NCBI GenBank assembly: GCA_023213395.1
Contig: CM041465.1
Span: forward strand, 153,395,741 to 153,459,740
DNA length: 64,000 bases
Source: Cycas panzhihuaensis
Taxonomy: Eukaryota > Cycadophyta
Direction: 5' to 3'
In this document: positions 24,111 through 38,100 of the stretch, one piece after another
Numbering within the stretch: position 1 is the first letter of the stretch
Layout: each line of letters starts with the position of its first letter
The notes under the pieces: model-generated
Told to the model about the DNA's origin: nothing
Database searches by the model: none
Seen by the model: only the letters and a program-made list of their open reading frames with translations
Position numbers and translations under genes: made by a program

Positions 24111-26129
24111 GATAGATGTTAAAATTAATGTACCATTTGTTTAGTTTAAATTTGTATTAAATAGGATTGAGGGGTATTCCTTTACTTAGAGAAATGTTTG
24201 GTTTGATGTGGCAATAATAAATAGAAAATATCCTTTGAAAAATTTTAAAATAATTCTATCTTTATTGGAGGCTTGATAGTATGTAAGAATCATGGAGGGC
24301 CCATCTTTTCTTCATTAAGACCACAACACTATAAAGGGACTCTTACTTGGTTAGATAGTCTTACTTTCTAATAGTTCTTTAACTAAACATTCAATCATAT
24401 TTTCATGCTAGTAGGGGTGATGGTAAGGCCTAATGTCGATGAGTTCTATACCTAACTTTAATTTAATTATGTGATACATTATTTCGTTTCATGGAGTTCC
24501 TTATGATTGGCTCTAAATCACCTCAATATACTTAGTTGGTATTGATTATAAACTTAAATGGACTAAGTTTACCTTAACTTAGACCAAGATAACATAAATC
24601 TAAATAATTATTTCTCTTCCTTATCCTAATAACTTTTCCAATTAGAATAAAGTGATGAATTAATATGGAGGAGTGTCTACTCCATTTAAGTAGTAATAAT
24701 TTCCTTCTCTAGTGAACTCTATGAATATTTTATTAAGATTTGTGGCAAAAATCCCAAGTATCGAGAGCCATTGGGATCTAAGAACTATATGAATCTTAGA
24801 AGTCTATGGATAAAAAATTTAAAGACTAGTTTGTAGTCCTAAATAGGAAATTATTCTTACTTATAAGTTCTCATCTATTAGCATTTTAACTTCTATTGAT
24901 TCCTCTTATACTTCCTCTCCTTTAAGGTGGATGGAATGGAGGCATCTCTTAGGAAATTTGTATCCCTTTTGATATTTATCCTTATACTAGAAGTAATTCC
25001 TTTTTATTTAGCACTCTTTTATCTTATCTTCTATCAATCTTCAAATCCCATTCTTTCTTGGCTAGACATTTATTTTTTCTTTGATTGTTTCCTTATATTA
25101 ATTATATTTAAATATCTAACTAGTCCCCTTAATGGGGATGCAATTCATCTACAAGTTTAAACTAAAGCAACATTCTATACTTACGTTAGCTTAACCTTCT
25201 TAATGGCCTTGTCTAATTTAAAAAATGACCCCATCTTAAGTTTCACTTAAATAGCAAGTTATAAATTCCCAATGAATAGATCTATCTTTTGCTCTTCTAT
25301 CATATGAATCACTAATAGACATATTTATTATAATTTACTATTATATTCTACTACTATCTCATTCAATTATAAGTTGTTTAGTTAGGTGCAAAAATCATAA
25401 GTCCATATCTCATTGAACCTATAGAAAAAGGGCTTCACAAAACCCATCTTGCATAATTACTACAATAGTATCCTCCTTTGATTAGACTCATAATGTTACT
25501 AATCATAGGTCATTACTTCCATGTGCATTCCATTGGAGCACAACTTCTTTGTGGTGGGTAATCTTAGATAAAGCCTAAAATAATCATCTAATTTATACAC
25601 CAATGCATGAATTGATGCTTCTCCCTTTCACAACATTGATCATTTCTATCTTACCATAGATATTCCTAATGAGTGGTATAAATGCCAATATCCACTTAGT
25701 TTCATACCCATTATTGTGCCCTCTTATTACTATTTTACCCTCCTTGCTAAGCTCTTTCATCATCTACCTCATGCTTCAAAATTAACATTTAGTTCGTTAA
25801 CCTTATCATTCAGTTCTATATTTATGATCACCATTTAAAATAATGAATCAAGAGGCCAAAAAAATAAGGAAGGTATACAAAAATAATTCACAACACAACA
25901 TACTAAGCCATAAAAGGTTACTTCAAAAGATTTAATTAATTAAGAGATTTTGAATAGAATAAAAACATGGCTTATGGCTTACTTTTTAATATAATCATCA
26001 TTTCTTCTTTTCTTTTAATTTATTTATTATAGATCAAGTAACCAAAACAATAAAATTTAAGTGGCCTCAAGATATTATATCCAAATAGATGATTAAATTT
26101 AATTGACTACTAAAAAAAAAAAAATCTAC
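24111..26129. other. AT-rich DNA, no certain gene
   Basis: A 77-codon plus-strand reading at 24927-25160 is hydrophobic because of T-rich DNA and has no other support. A minus-strand stretch around 25760-25600 stays open for about 50 codons (contains KIVIRGHNNGYETKWILAF), which could be an old protein remnant, but I cannot place it. Confidence 0.35.
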
Positions 26130-27988
26130 TATTTAGTTAGCTCTTAAAGGATGTTATATTTAAACAATATTGAATTATTCTTTTTAAGTTTTTGAGGATT
26201 CTTCTTTTAGATTTTTAGTGATTCTATCTTAGCACTACCATAAGTTTAAACAATATTCCAATTGCAAAAGATATATAAAGTTTAGTAGTAATCAACTATA
26301 TAAGACTTTTCACTAGTTGCATATACAATATTAAATCAACATTTGATCCACCCTTTTCTATTGTTAATTAGGAACTTATCTCCATGGGGGTAGGCATAGG
26401 TTTACAATTGCCCATTTTAAATTTCTTCAAAATTTTCTAGGTATACTTCACCTATGAGATGAAGATTAGTTTAGAACTTTACTACACTTCCACACCAAGG
26501 AAGTAATATAAAATTCCTAGTTTGGCCATCTCAAAGAAATGACTAAAATCTACTTTCAAGTTTGATATCATATTAATATTATTACCTATGATCACTAAAT
26601 TGTCAACGTACAATACCATAAATATGATTTTATCATTTTTTGCTTTACTATATAGATTTGAGAAAGCTAGAGATCTTTCAAATCCATTCTTTAGAAAGTA
26701 TTGATTAATCTTTTTATACCAGGCTCTAGGAGTCTACTTTAGCCTATATAAGGTCTTATTGAGTCAACATATTAAGTGATCTTGACTTTTTTCAATAAAT
26801 CCAGGTGGCTACTCTATGTAGACTTCTTCATTTAAATTCTCATTCAAAAATGTATTCTTCACATCCATTTGGTGTAGTTATTAATTGAATTATATAACTA
26901 TCACCATAATTAAATGAATGGCATTAATTTTTGTAATAGAAATAAAAATTTCTTAGTAGTCAATCTCTTCTTACTACTTGAAGCATATTGTTACAAGTTG
27001 AGTTTTATATTTATCTATAGATTTATCTAATTTAAACTTTTTTCCTATAGATCCAATTACATTCTTACTAGTAGGTAATTTAACCAAATTCCATATGTAG
27101 TTCTTCCTAACAACTTGGATTTCAATCTCCATACCATTATTTCACTTTTGTTCTTTGACTACTTCTATAACCATAGATGGTTTATTTATATCTAATACAA
27201 ATGCCATAAAAGCAATATTCACCTATGTAGAAGGTTATATTTTTGACTTTTGCTTTCCATCAAAATTAAGTAATATTTTCTCAACACCCTCCATAGTTTT
27301 CATATACCATTTCATAAGCTTCCTTTTTAAGATGAAGGTGAAGGATTGAGACAATTTCTCAAGCTTTGGCTCTAGATTTAGTTTTAGTTCTTTCTTCAAT
27401 TTTTACTCAGATTCATCTTCTAAAAGCTGGAAGGATTCTAATTCTACTTCTTTACTAATACTAAACACCCTATATTAAAGTTGAATAATATCACATGGAA
27501 AACTATATTCAGGTGGATCCTTTACCTGATCCTTAACCTTAATTGAATCAACATCTTGAGTCATGTTTTCTTAAAAAAATAACATCATAATTTGTATGAA
27601 ATTTTTAAGTTGACAAATCAAATACTCTATATACTTTACTTTACTTAGAGCATTTAATAAGGATGTACTTTATACTTTTATCTTCTAACTTTCATTATTT
27701 ATCTTTCTGAATATGCATATATGCATTACATCCAAAGGCTCATAGATGAATAACAATTATTTTCCTACCTAACAACCCTTATAGTGCTTTTATTCATTAG
27801 ATATATTGTTGTGTTTATGAATTCTACCTATAAGAAATCTATAACATCCTTGTCTTTCATCATTGCTTTAGCTTTTCAACCATTTTATTCATTCACTCAG
27901 TAACCCCATTTTGTTAAGGCTTCTAGGCAGTAGTAAATTGCCTTTAAATTCTATGATCCTTGTAGAACTAGATGAATTTATTTAAAGT
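26130..27988 (-). pseudogene. D: Ty1/copia pol remnant (integrase to RNase H linker)
   Basis: Minus strand. Near 27920 QNGVTE then a stop then MNKMVEKLK fits the integrase C-terminal catalytic block (usual NGV-x-ER-x-N). From about 26880: QMDVKNTFLNENLNEEVYIE, PPGFIEKSQDHLIC, LYRLK then a stop then TPRAWYKKI, LYVDNLVIIGNN (YVDD with the second Asp changed to Asn), GILYYFLGVEV, and near 26240 ISFAIGILFKLM. This is copia reverse transcriptase in the normal order. It is cut off at 27988 by the LTR of element A, while the sequence beyond that LTR pair is only 13 bp before Tat-3 starts. No LTRs of its own found. Confidence 0.75.
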
Positions 27989-28270
27989 TGATGAAATAAT
28001 ATTCATTAAAGAGAATTCTAAAAAGTGTGTTAATATTGGGTAGTGTGAAGCCAACTCCAACCACCTTAGCTGACCCACTCACCTAATTTTCTAATGCTAT
28101 TTTTAACACCAAACATTGGTAGATATTAGGCATGCCTAATATCTGGATTATTTAAATATGCATCATGGCCCAAATATGTTTCTCAATACCATCTTATTTG
28201 GAGGTTATGCTAATGTTATTTAATTGTTATTTCACAATGTTTTCTTTGTAATCTCTATTTTGCTCTAATA
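27989..28270 (+). repeat. 5' LTR of A
   Basis: TG start, end CTCTAATA, where the partner LTR ends CTCTAACA. Length 282 bp against 293 bp for the 3' copy. Confidence 0.8.
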
Positions 28271-28272
28271 AT

Positions 28273-28284
28273 TGGTATAAGAGC
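28273..28284 (+). other. Primer binding site of A
   Basis: TGGTATAAGAGC differs from the usual methionine primer site by one base and sits two bases after the LTR. Confidence 0.8.
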
Positions 28285-30465
28285 AACTTGTAGGGATCAT
28301 AAAGGAACTACAAAGTATAATGCGGTCTCTATTTATGCCATTTATGCTAGTGTCACCGTCAATCAACATACTTTATATGCCAAAGTCATTTTATATAGTT
28401 TAACATTTGAGTTTTAATAATATTCATCATGTTTATTTGGCCATCTATCTACGAGCCTGTGTCTACCATTTTCTTAATGTGTGTTGCTCATTCAATCCAT
28501 CAACTCATAGATTTTTATAGTAAACTTAATTCTATATAGGTTGCAAGTGATCTAGAGGAGATCTAATTAAGTTTTCAAAGTTTTTTTTTTCAAATTTAAT
28601 TAATTTTATTTTTGTTTTCAGGTTTAGAATAGTGTCTTGGCTTCAGTAGGCTCTAGCTCTCTAATGAATGATCAAAACTTTAGCATATGACCACTCATTT
28701 TGTTTTTATTTGAGTCCTTTATTCTATAAAGAAGACCATTTGTCTTTTTGTTGCCCCATTGGCAAGAAATCTACTTTTGAACCTCATCTACCTCATAGTT
28801 TTATTAATTTATTTAATTTTTAATAATCAAAATCTTAAATTTTCTATATGATCCTGGTTGATCATCTAATAGAGGGCCATTCAATTAATTTTTAGAGTTT
28901 TTGGATCAATTTTGGATTGATTTAGTTGATTAAAATTGTAACTTTTTATGCACAGGTATGTTTTTATAGGTTTATGTATAAAATTTTTGATTATATATAT
29001 ATATATATATATATATAAAGTTTACAATAAATTTAATTAAATTTGATAAAATGTTGAGATTCATTAGCCCCCTTCATCATTAACGGGTGGTTATATTGTT
29101 GCCCCATGTGACCCCATTCTTTATAAAAAGGGACAGATTTAAAATTGAATTAAACCTTTTTTTTTTTTTTCTTTATAATTTTAGTTTTTAAACCATTTAG
29201 CTATAATTTATAAATTTTGGAGTATGAGCCCCCTTTGTCTGTTAATAGGTAGTCTTATTAATGCTCCATGTGACCCTAATTTTGGCAATCTAAAAATCAA
29301 TTAAGCTCTATTTTATAATTTTAGATTTTAAGACATTTAGTTACACTTTAAAAATTTTGAGGGTTGTAGCCCCTTTTCTGCTAGCAAGTGGTCACATGTT
29401 GTGATCTAGTAACTAGGGACCTATTTGTCAAAGGGGCTTAAGGTTCCTCTCTTTTGATTTTCAGTCATAAAGAGATGTCTTTACATTTTTTGTAATAACT
29501 TTTGATGCATAATTTTATTTTTTGAATGATTTAAACCGTCAGAAAGCTGATTTAGAGCTCTTCAATTTAGAATCAATTTGGGACTAATTTGAAGCTATTT
29601 TGTAGGACTTTTAAGTTTCTCAATTTGATATACTTAATTGATCATTACTAAGTTTTTTTTTTTCATTATTTTAAAGTTAGTTTTGAAGTTTTCTTAAGGA
29701 TATTAATACACTTCATTGTACTAACTATTGTTAGCAGATTTTAGTCTATTATTTTAACTCATAAATGTTTTGTGATTGATTTTATATAGGTTTACTATTA
29801 AAAGTAAAGCAAACAAACTTGGCTTAACCTTTTATAAATAAGAGCTCTCTAAACCTTTATTCACTTGTAAGTTTTTTTAATTTTTATCAAAAGAAACCTT
29901 ATTTGTAAAAAAAAAATACAATTAATACTAATTTTTATACATTAACAAGATAACTCTGGAATTAACTACCCTATTTTCTAGACTTGCAAAGGGAACAATT
30001 AGGACCCCTAAAGTTACCACCCCACACATCTTTGGTGTACTTTAAGTTGTTGAGGAAACCATTAGCTATCAAGTGTAATAGGTGGAAGGCTAAGGTGGAG
30101 AACCTTTTTTCTTTAGAGTTTGGAGACTATGCTAGAGCCAAAGGGGGTGACTACCTTAGCTGGTCAAGTTCTCAACATTAGGTTTGTCATTAGATATAAG
30201 ATTGGCATAGGTGGATTAATAAATTAGGGGGGTCTTTGACCTTCTTTGTACCCTGGTACTGAGGTACATCTAGCCTTGAGCTCATGTACCAGTATATTGG
30301 GTCCCTAGTTTACCACTTATAGGTAGATGCCATTAGTTAAGATAGTAATTGAGAACATTCCTTGGAGACCCTAAGATATAGAACTCTAGATTAGAAACCC
30401 CCTAGGTAGATAGGATACAAATACACTTTAAATTTTTAGGGTACACTGAAGATAGTTAAGTTATA
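28285..30465 (+). other. Leader of A, about 2.2 kb, with degenerate tandem units
   Basis: Untranslated leader between primer site and gag. At about 29050-29400 three diverged units of roughly 150-170 bp each hold, in order, a (T/G)AGCCCC block, a GGT(A/G/C/T)GT(C/T)-like block and CATGTGACC or a close form. A small (TA)n tract lies at 28992-29017. A 65-codon reading at 29984 has no recognisable match. Confidence 0.5.
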
Positions 30466-31680
30466 ATGGTAATAACTTTTGGGAACATGATCATACGCAA
30501 ATTTGATAGAACTAATTTCCTTAACTAGAGTAAGAGAATGAAACCAATCTTCATAGCTAAAGATATGTGAAGAATTTATCAAAGATAGATTTGATGACCT
30601 TAGAGAAAATACTACTTTGGATGATAAATTAGTTTGTAGAGAATATGTTAAAAAGGATAATAAAGCCTTAGCTCTTATTTTTTGTGCTTTATAGGACCAT
30701 ATATTCTCTACGGTTAGTGAAGTTACTACATTAAAGAAAGCTTGGGATACTCTTAAGTTGATTTATAAAAGAGCTACATAAATTAAGCTTCAATCCCTTA
30801 AAAGCAAGTTTGATAACTTGAAGATGTCACTGACAAAAGTATTAATAAATTCATTACCAAGTTCCAAGACCTAGTCAACTAGATAAGATCCCTTAGAGAA
30901 GTGTTGATTGAACAAAGGCTTGTGGAAAGAATATTGAGATATGTTGGAGAAGTTAAGAGATTCAAAATAGTAGCCACAAGCATAAAAGTTTCAAAGGATC
31001 TAAATACCCTTAAGATTGAGAAATTGAGTATCATGCTCCTTGCTATAGAAGAAAAGAAAGGTGGATATTAAACCTTAGAATATGTCTTTACCACAAGGGC
31101 AAGAATCAAGCAAAGTAACCAAGGATAAAGTTCTAGGGGGAGGGATCCATCCCCTAGAAGAGGAGAAAGGAACCAAAGTACATATCAAGAATCAAATCCT
31201 AAGAACCAAAGGATATATCAAGAATCAAATTCTAGATATCAAGAATTAAGGCAACAATATCAAGAACCTCATCAAAGATACCAACTACCAAATCAGAGGT
31301 ACCAAGGGAGGAACAACTTACACAATCAAGGTAGAATACAAGAATAAAATTATTATTACCATAAACATAATAATTATCAAGGACAAGAAGTTATCTAAGA
31401 CCAAGTCAATGCTTTCAAGGATAAAATCATATGGGTTGTTAAGGCTAAAATCAAACTTCATTCTTTGAAAGAGAGAGATTAACCTTTAGAGGAAGAGGAT
31501 TCTATAGAAGTAGAAGCCATAGTCAAAGCAATAGAGGACCAATCTAATGCTCATATTGCCACAAAATTAGACATGTGGAGGACTACTACTTTGTAAAAAA
31601 TATAAGTCAACAAAGAGGAAGTGCAAATATTATAACTGAAAATAGAAATAATAATAAAATTTTCCTATCAAGTCTTATAG
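30466..31680 (+). pseudogene. A gag, decayed
   Basis: Starts at 30466; RKFDRTNFLN at about 30500 matches PKFNGINFLNWSKHMK of copy B. The helical capsid region and the QDLVN block (stop at 30880-30882, same place as a stop in B) follow. A Gln/Tyr-rich repetitive stretch near 31180-31330 (for example RYQELRQQYQEPHQRYQ) corresponds to the QG-rich tract in B and C, and a His/Cys knuckle-like block lies near 31550. Multiple frameshifts. Confidence 0.7.
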
Positions 31681-31689
31681 CTAGTGAAG

Positions 31690-33607
31690 AAGAGGATAAC
31701 TAATATATAGATTCAAGATGCTTAACTCATATGATGCATAAAAAGGGAAGGATTATATTTGGGAACAACACTACCTATGAGTTAATTGGCAAAGGCAACA
31801 TTACTATAACCACCAGATTAGGATAAACTAGATAATTGATGGTGTACAACATGTACCTACCTTGAAGAAGAACCTACTTTTGGTGGGTCAGATGATAGAA
31901 CATGATTATAAGATCATTTTTTATAATAGTAAATGTATAATTAAAAATAAAAGGATGAATAAAGCTATTGTAGCCAAGGAATAAATGACTAGTGATTGAC
32001 TATTTAAGCTAGTTATTCCTCCAATAGGTAACTATGCTTTGAAAGTCTCTACTAAAGTTGGAAGTGACATATGGCACAAATAATTTGGTCATCTAAGTTA
32101 TAATAGCCTAGCCCTAATAAAAAGAATGGAAATAGTTAAAGGTTTACCTATCATTAAAGGAAATAAAGAAATATGTAAAGAGTGTCTACTTGGAAAGCAA
32201 CATAGAGAAAGCTTTCCAAATAATAGCTATAGAACCACAGGTCCTCTCTAATTAGTCTATACAAATTTATATAGTCCCATGAATGTACCCTCACTTAGAG
32301 GTACCAAATATTTCATGACATTTATTGATGACTTTCCCTAAAAAACTTGGCTATATTTTCTGAAGTTCAAATTAGATGCCTACCAATGTTTTGTTGACTT
32401 CAAATCCTTTGTGAAAAAATAAAGTAGATATAAGATCCTCTCCCTTAGATCAGATAATAGGAGAGAATTCACCTCGAATGAATTCAAAGATTTTTATATC
32501 TATCATAGCTTAAGGAGACAATATACTAATCCATATACTCTATGAAAGAATGGAGTAGTAGAAAGAAAGAATAGGACCATTATTAAGATGGTAAGGTGCA
32601 TGCCCAAGGATAAGTTACTTGGGTATGAATTTTTGGGTAGAAGCCCTATACATAGTTATTTATCTATCAAATAGGTGTACCACTAAGGCCCTTAAGTGGG
32701 TTACACTAGAAGAGGATTGGATTAAACACAAGCCAAGTATTTACCACTTAAAAATCTTTAGTTGTCTAATATTTGCTCATATACCAAAGTAAAAGAGAAC
32801 AAAACTAGATGATAAATGTACCAAATACATATTTATATGATATTATGATACATCTAGATCATATAAGTTATTTGACCTAAGGAGAAGAAAATAATCATGA
32901 GTAGAGATCCTATCTTCAAAGAGGACGATTATTATAAGTAGAAGTTAAAAAAGTTAAGGGAAAGAATATCATCGTAGAATTTGATTCATGTCCCATATTA
33001 ATAAATGTACCTTCAAATGTGCTAACAATACATGACTCAAGTCCTAATAAGGTTGGACCTTCTACATTCAGTCATAATGTTCCAAAGTAGGTCCAAAGGA
33101 GATCTACATATTTCAATAGGGTCAACTTCACTCTAATGATCCAAGTCATGGAATCACATAAGCCTCATTCCTTTAAAGAGGCTAATGCTAAACAAGAATG
33201 GTAGAATACCATGCAAGAGAAGTACAATGCTTTGGTTAAGAATGACCCATGGGAACTAGTAGATCTCCCTCTAAACAAATCAATAATTAGTACCAAATAG
33301 GTTTACAAAGTAAAATTCAAGACTGATAGCTCTATTGACAAGCACAAAGTAAGGCTAATAGCCAAAGGGTATGCTTAAATCAAAGGAATTAACTACAATA
33401 AAATATTTTCTCTTATAGCTAGAATAGAAACTATATGCCTCATATTGAGTCTCACAGCACAAAAGGGATAGACTATCTAATAAATGGATATCAAAGTGCC
33501 TTCTTAAATCGATACATAGAAGAGAAAATCTATGTCCAATAACCCAAAGGCTTTGAAGTCAAGGGGAAGGAAAACAATATATATAAGCTACAGAAAGCCT
33601 TGTATAC

Positions 33608-33679
<72 letters not shown>

Positions 33680-34801
33680 GTATATGTGTGTGTGTGTGTG
33701 TATGTATGTATATATGTATATTTATATATACATATATATAGGATAGATAAATATTTCATAGATAAAGGGTTGGAAAGAAGTCAATCAAATTATAACTTAT
33801 ATATAAATATTGAAGAAGACTCAATATTTATTATGAGACTATATATTAATAACTTAGTCTATATAGGAAATGAATCTTAATTGTCACAAAAATTCAAAGA
33901 TGACATGCTTAAAGAATTTAAGATGACTGATTTGGGCCTCATGCATTACTTCCTAAGTTTGGAAGTATGGCAAGACGAGAATGGAATTTTTGTATCTCAA
34001 AAGAAATATACTCTAGATTTACTTCAAAAGTTTAAGATAAATGATTGTAAGGCATTGGCTATACTAACAAAAATTAGAATAAAATTATCTAAGTTTGATG
34101 ATCCTGCATTAGTTGATCCTACACTCTATAGGCAACTAATTAGTAGTTTAATCTACCTAACATCAACTTATTCTTATATCGTATATTCAATAAGTATGGC
34201 ATCTAGGTTTATGCAAGAACCCAAGATAACGCATTGGTAAATAGTAAAGAAGATTCTTCAATACCTTAAAGGTACAATTAGTTATGAGTTATATTACAAG
34301 TCCTCAAAAGATTTTAGGTTGATTGGCTACACAAATTTAGATTGGATAGGTTATGTTGATGATAAGAAATCCACATCTAGTTACACTTTTAGCATGGGAT
34401 CAATATTAATTGCTTGGAGTACCAAGAAACAAAACATGGTATCCTTGTCTACTATAGAAGCAAAGTATAAAGTAGTAGTAGTAGGAGCATGTGAAATAAT
34501 TTGGATGCATCAATTACTTCAAGACTTACAAATAAAACAGGATGGAGCCATGCATATGATGTATGATAATTAGATTACAATTGAAATGACACACAATCTA
34601 GTGTTTTATGGACGAATACAGTATATTGAAACATAACATTACTTTATCAAGGAATTAGTATAAGCTAGCAAGATTAGATTGGTTTACTACACTGCAGATG
34701 AACAAGTGGAAAACATCTTTACTAAGGCTATTAGAAGAATAAAGTTTCACAAATTTAGAGATAAGCTTGGAGTCATCCCTAATGAATATTATACGAGAGA
34801 A
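31690..34801 (+). pseudogene. A pol: protease, integrase, reverse transcriptase, RNase H
   Basis: Protease: YIDSRCLTHMMHKKG near 31707 (usual DSG-x-S-x-HM, Gly to Arg). Integrase zinc and core: near 32070-32330, with CLLGKQHRESFPNNSYR and the FIDDF block. Reverse transcriptase: near 33170-34230; the sequence after QKALY is replaced by a microsatellite, then resumes at [15 protein letters not shown]; the YVDD box reads YINN (33842-33853). RNase H: YTNLDWIGYVDDKKSTSSYTF (near 34330) with a first Asp changed to Asn, then LSTIEAKYK and a typical copia end before the purine tract at 34793-34801. Catalytically dead at several points. Confidence 0.75.
33603..33740. repeat. (TA)n/(TG)n/(CATA)n microsatellite inside A reverse transcriptase
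   Basis: CATA units, about 35 TA units, TG units and further TATA units run directly between codons of the polymerase. Overlapping readings on both strands (33532-33759) are translations of the repeat. Confidence 0.9.
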
Positions 34802-35094
34802 TGATGGAATAATGTTCATTAAAAGGAATTCTAAAAAGTGTATCTACATTGGGTAGTGTGAATCTAACTCCAACCACCCTAATTGACCTACTCACCTAAT
34901 ATTCTAATGGTGTTTTTTAATACCAAATGTTGGTAGATGTTGGAGATACCTAATGTCTTGACTATTTAAATGAGCCTCATGGCCCAAAGGTGTTTCTCAA
35001 TACTATCTTATTTAGAAGTTATGTTAATGTTATTTGATTGTTATTTTATAATGTTTTCTTTGTAATATTCATTCCCTCTATCCTCACTCTAACA
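34802..35094 (+). repeat. 3' LTR of A
   Basis: TGATGGAATAATG start after purine-rich ACGAGAGAA, end CTCTAACA. Matches the 5' LTR through most of its length. Confidence 0.8.
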
Positions 35095-35107
35095 TAAGTA
35101 TACTCTT

Positions 35108-38100
35108 TATTTCCCAACCACTGGGAATAGATTGGGACACCATTGCATAGGTATAATTAGGTATATATCTTATCTCTTACACTTTATCATAATTTCTACA
35201 GTTATTATGATATGTGATATTTATATGGCTACCTGAGTACTTGATTGACTTGCTTTATTAGCTTGCATATGCATGACATTTTTGCCTATGATGACTAAGA
35301 CTCTGGTCCAATGGCATGATAACTCCTAGGTGATCTCCCTTCCAGTTATAGGTACTTATGGGCCTCCATAGCCTAACTCACAGGCTCCTTAGTTTGTTTC
35401 ATATTCATTCAGTTACATCCCCCCTTCCTCTCTTCACTTTATCTATCACTCAATCTATCCAAGATAGTTTGTTGGGGAGTTTTAGTGGATGGATGCACTC
35501 CATTACTTGTACATTAGGAGATTTATCTATGTATCTCACTAGGATTCACTGCCTAATCCCCATCCATACTCAAGCACCTTAATTGTCATCATCCCCATGA
35601 GGTTCTAACCCAGTTTGATGACTTTATCATGCATTTTTGTTAGTTGTCAGTGTATAAGATGGCCTTAAATTGATGTATAGACCTCTAAGGAGGAGTTCCA
35701 GGTCCCCACTAGGGAGTTCTCCTTCCTTTCTCACTGATACTCATTGTTTTCTACTATTTATTATTATTATTTTTGTAATCCAATTGCCACCCTATGGAAA
35801 TTTTTATTTGCACCACTCTAATAGTTGCACCCCACTAATATATTTGTGGGACCATAAATATATTAGCAATGCCATGAATAAATTTGTGGGGTGATTGTTA
35901 TATAGTTAAGATGTAGCAAAAAATAACTAATTCTCATATTAATTGCTAGGCAGTGCATGATCTCATCTCAAGACTAGCCCAGATCAAGCCCTAACAGTCT
36001 CGAGGCCTCACTAGACAAATGAAAACCCAAATTCAAACTCATTTTAGGTATCTTTTGCATGAATCAAGTTCTCTTCAATCATCTACTCTCAAGTTTTACT
36101 CTCTAACTCTCTCCAACATAAAAAGTCATAGGTTTCTTCCATAGTAAGATAAAAAATAGCCTAAGAGTAGATGAGGAAAAGGAAGATCAAGCTAAGGGAA
36201 GTTAGAAGGACCCTTGAAGCAACCAAACAACCAAACAACCAAAGAATTCATCTTTTCTTCCACAAAAACATAGGTTTCTTCCTTCCAAAAGTTACTTTTC
36301 ACCTAAAATTACCAAGTTTGTATGAAAAATCTATTTCTCTTGGTTTCTCATTATTAGAACTTCCCATTTTATGGTTCTACCTTGTTGTCTCATGTATAAA
36401 ACTCTAGATCTATGGGTTTGGATTGATTTTATTTTGGTTTAGAGTTATTTTCACTCAAAACAAGGAGGCAACACCTCCATGTTGCTACCAAGCCTCTTCT
36501 TCATAGACCAATTCTACTAGCCTATGAAAGTAGGGAGGCCAAAATAAGCTAAGGGAGCTTGTGAGGAGGTTCATAGGCTAGAGTTTTGACTCCTAAAGTT
36601 TCCTCTTACTCAGGTAATCCCCTTCCCCACACTTTGAGATATCTCTCCCTATATTTCCACTACTAGTCTTGGGATTTTAGTTTGTTGCAAGGCTTATAGA
36701 AGCACCGATAGACCTTGTACTCATTCATAACCCCTGGCTAGGTGAGCTACTTATAGCTCATAGGGATTTATCACTACATAGAGGAGCTTGCCATCCTAAG
36801 GCAACACCCCTTTTCTTCCCCCTTTTACATATGTTTTGATCATTACACATACATAAAATAGTAAACAAGAAACATATAGCATTGTATTTATTCCTTTTTT
36901 ACTTACAAATAGACATGCTAATGTTGTTTATTAAGATACATATATATACATACATCTTACTTGTGGAAGGCATCATTTCTTTTGTGTTATAGGTGGGAGA
37001 CCTTCTTTACGAATCAAGGTGATATATTGTAAATGGTAACATTCTACTCATCTCAAGTTTTATTTTCATTTCATTTATGTTTCTCCCTTGTATTATTTTA
37101 TAATTAGGGAAGGTAAGTAAGCCCCACTTGGAGGTTAGGGGAAGGTAAGGAAATCTCTCCCTCTAACTCCAATAACTCTTGCGGCAAGTAAGATAAACAA
37201 AGACAATGGCAACTCATGGGAGCACATTATGAGGAGCAATAACAAGAGGTGCAATGAAACATAGCATAAAATGTCATAACCAGGTGCACTCTTCATTATA
37301 CACTCTTTCTCTCCTCCCTTTCTTCCCTATTCCACCTTTTGTTTCATAAGATAAAAAAGAAGGAATTGAATTTTTTTTTTTTGAGTAGTTTTCTTAATTG
37401 CATCTTATAAATGAAAGAGAAAGGAGCGTATCAATTGTATGCATTTTAGAAATATCTATTAGATCCTTCATTACCTAAAGGAAGCTAATCCTCCTCCTAC
37501 TAAAGAGAAGGCATACCCACGCAAGGTAACACCCTGTATTATACTTTTCTCCTTTCATATTTTGGGCTCACTGCACTCATTTAGAGGTAAAAGAGAGTGA
37601 GGGGACCAAAAAGGGAAAGTTGAATATTTGTTTTATATACTTATTTTAGTCTTTTACATGCTCATTTCTTTAGTAGCAACCATCTTTGCATAAGACTAAA
37701 ACTTCACCTTGATACATGAATGAGACCAATCTACACCTTAACAACATAGTAATCATAAATTCAAAAGACCATTATGTTCCTTATGGAAACCTAAGAAGAG
37801 CCCATAACTTAGTCACCATAAGATATTTATGACTTTCTTCCATTTATCCTTCCTCACATTTCCACACCATCCTACTCTTCTTGTCACCAAAGAAGAGTTT
37901 GCAACTTAGCTTCTTTGGATGGTTACAACATTGCCTCCATCTTGCAAATTCAACACCAATACTCTAACCCATGGAGATAATATTCTAGGGTGTAAATAAA
38001 GTAACCCCATTACTCCTTCTATCTCTTTGCACTATTTTTTGCCTCCCTTTTCTAAAAGGGGTGCTCTTTCTACTTTCTGAAGGGAAGCTTCTCTCCCCTC

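Larger units (their letters stand above)
27989..35094 (+). mobile_element. A: Ty1/copia element with both LTRs, decayed
   Basis: The two LTRs (27989-28270 and 34802-35094) begin TGATG(A/G)AATAAT and share TTGGGTAGTGTGAA, CTCCAACCACC and ATGTTTTCTTTGTAAT blocks. A methionine primer site follows the first and a purine tract precedes the second. The flanks AAAGT (27984-27988) and TAAGT (35095-35099) fit a 5-bp target duplication with one change. Coding order is gag, protease, integrase, reverse transcriptase, RNase H, as in copia. Many stops. Elements B and C below belong to the same family. Confidence 0.85.

Noticed and set aside
24927-25160. 77-codon hydrophobic reading, possible membrane protein
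   Set aside because: Explained by T-rich DNA; no start context, relatives or motif to support it.
33532-33759. Tyr/Ile-rich and Val/Cys-rich readings on both strands
   Set aside because: Translations of the microsatellite inside the reverse transcriptase of element A.
35095-35107. Reading through the A insertion that would continue D integrase (KEYT-like codons)
   Set aside because: Only 13 bp remain before the Tat-3 LTR, too few to tell from chance.
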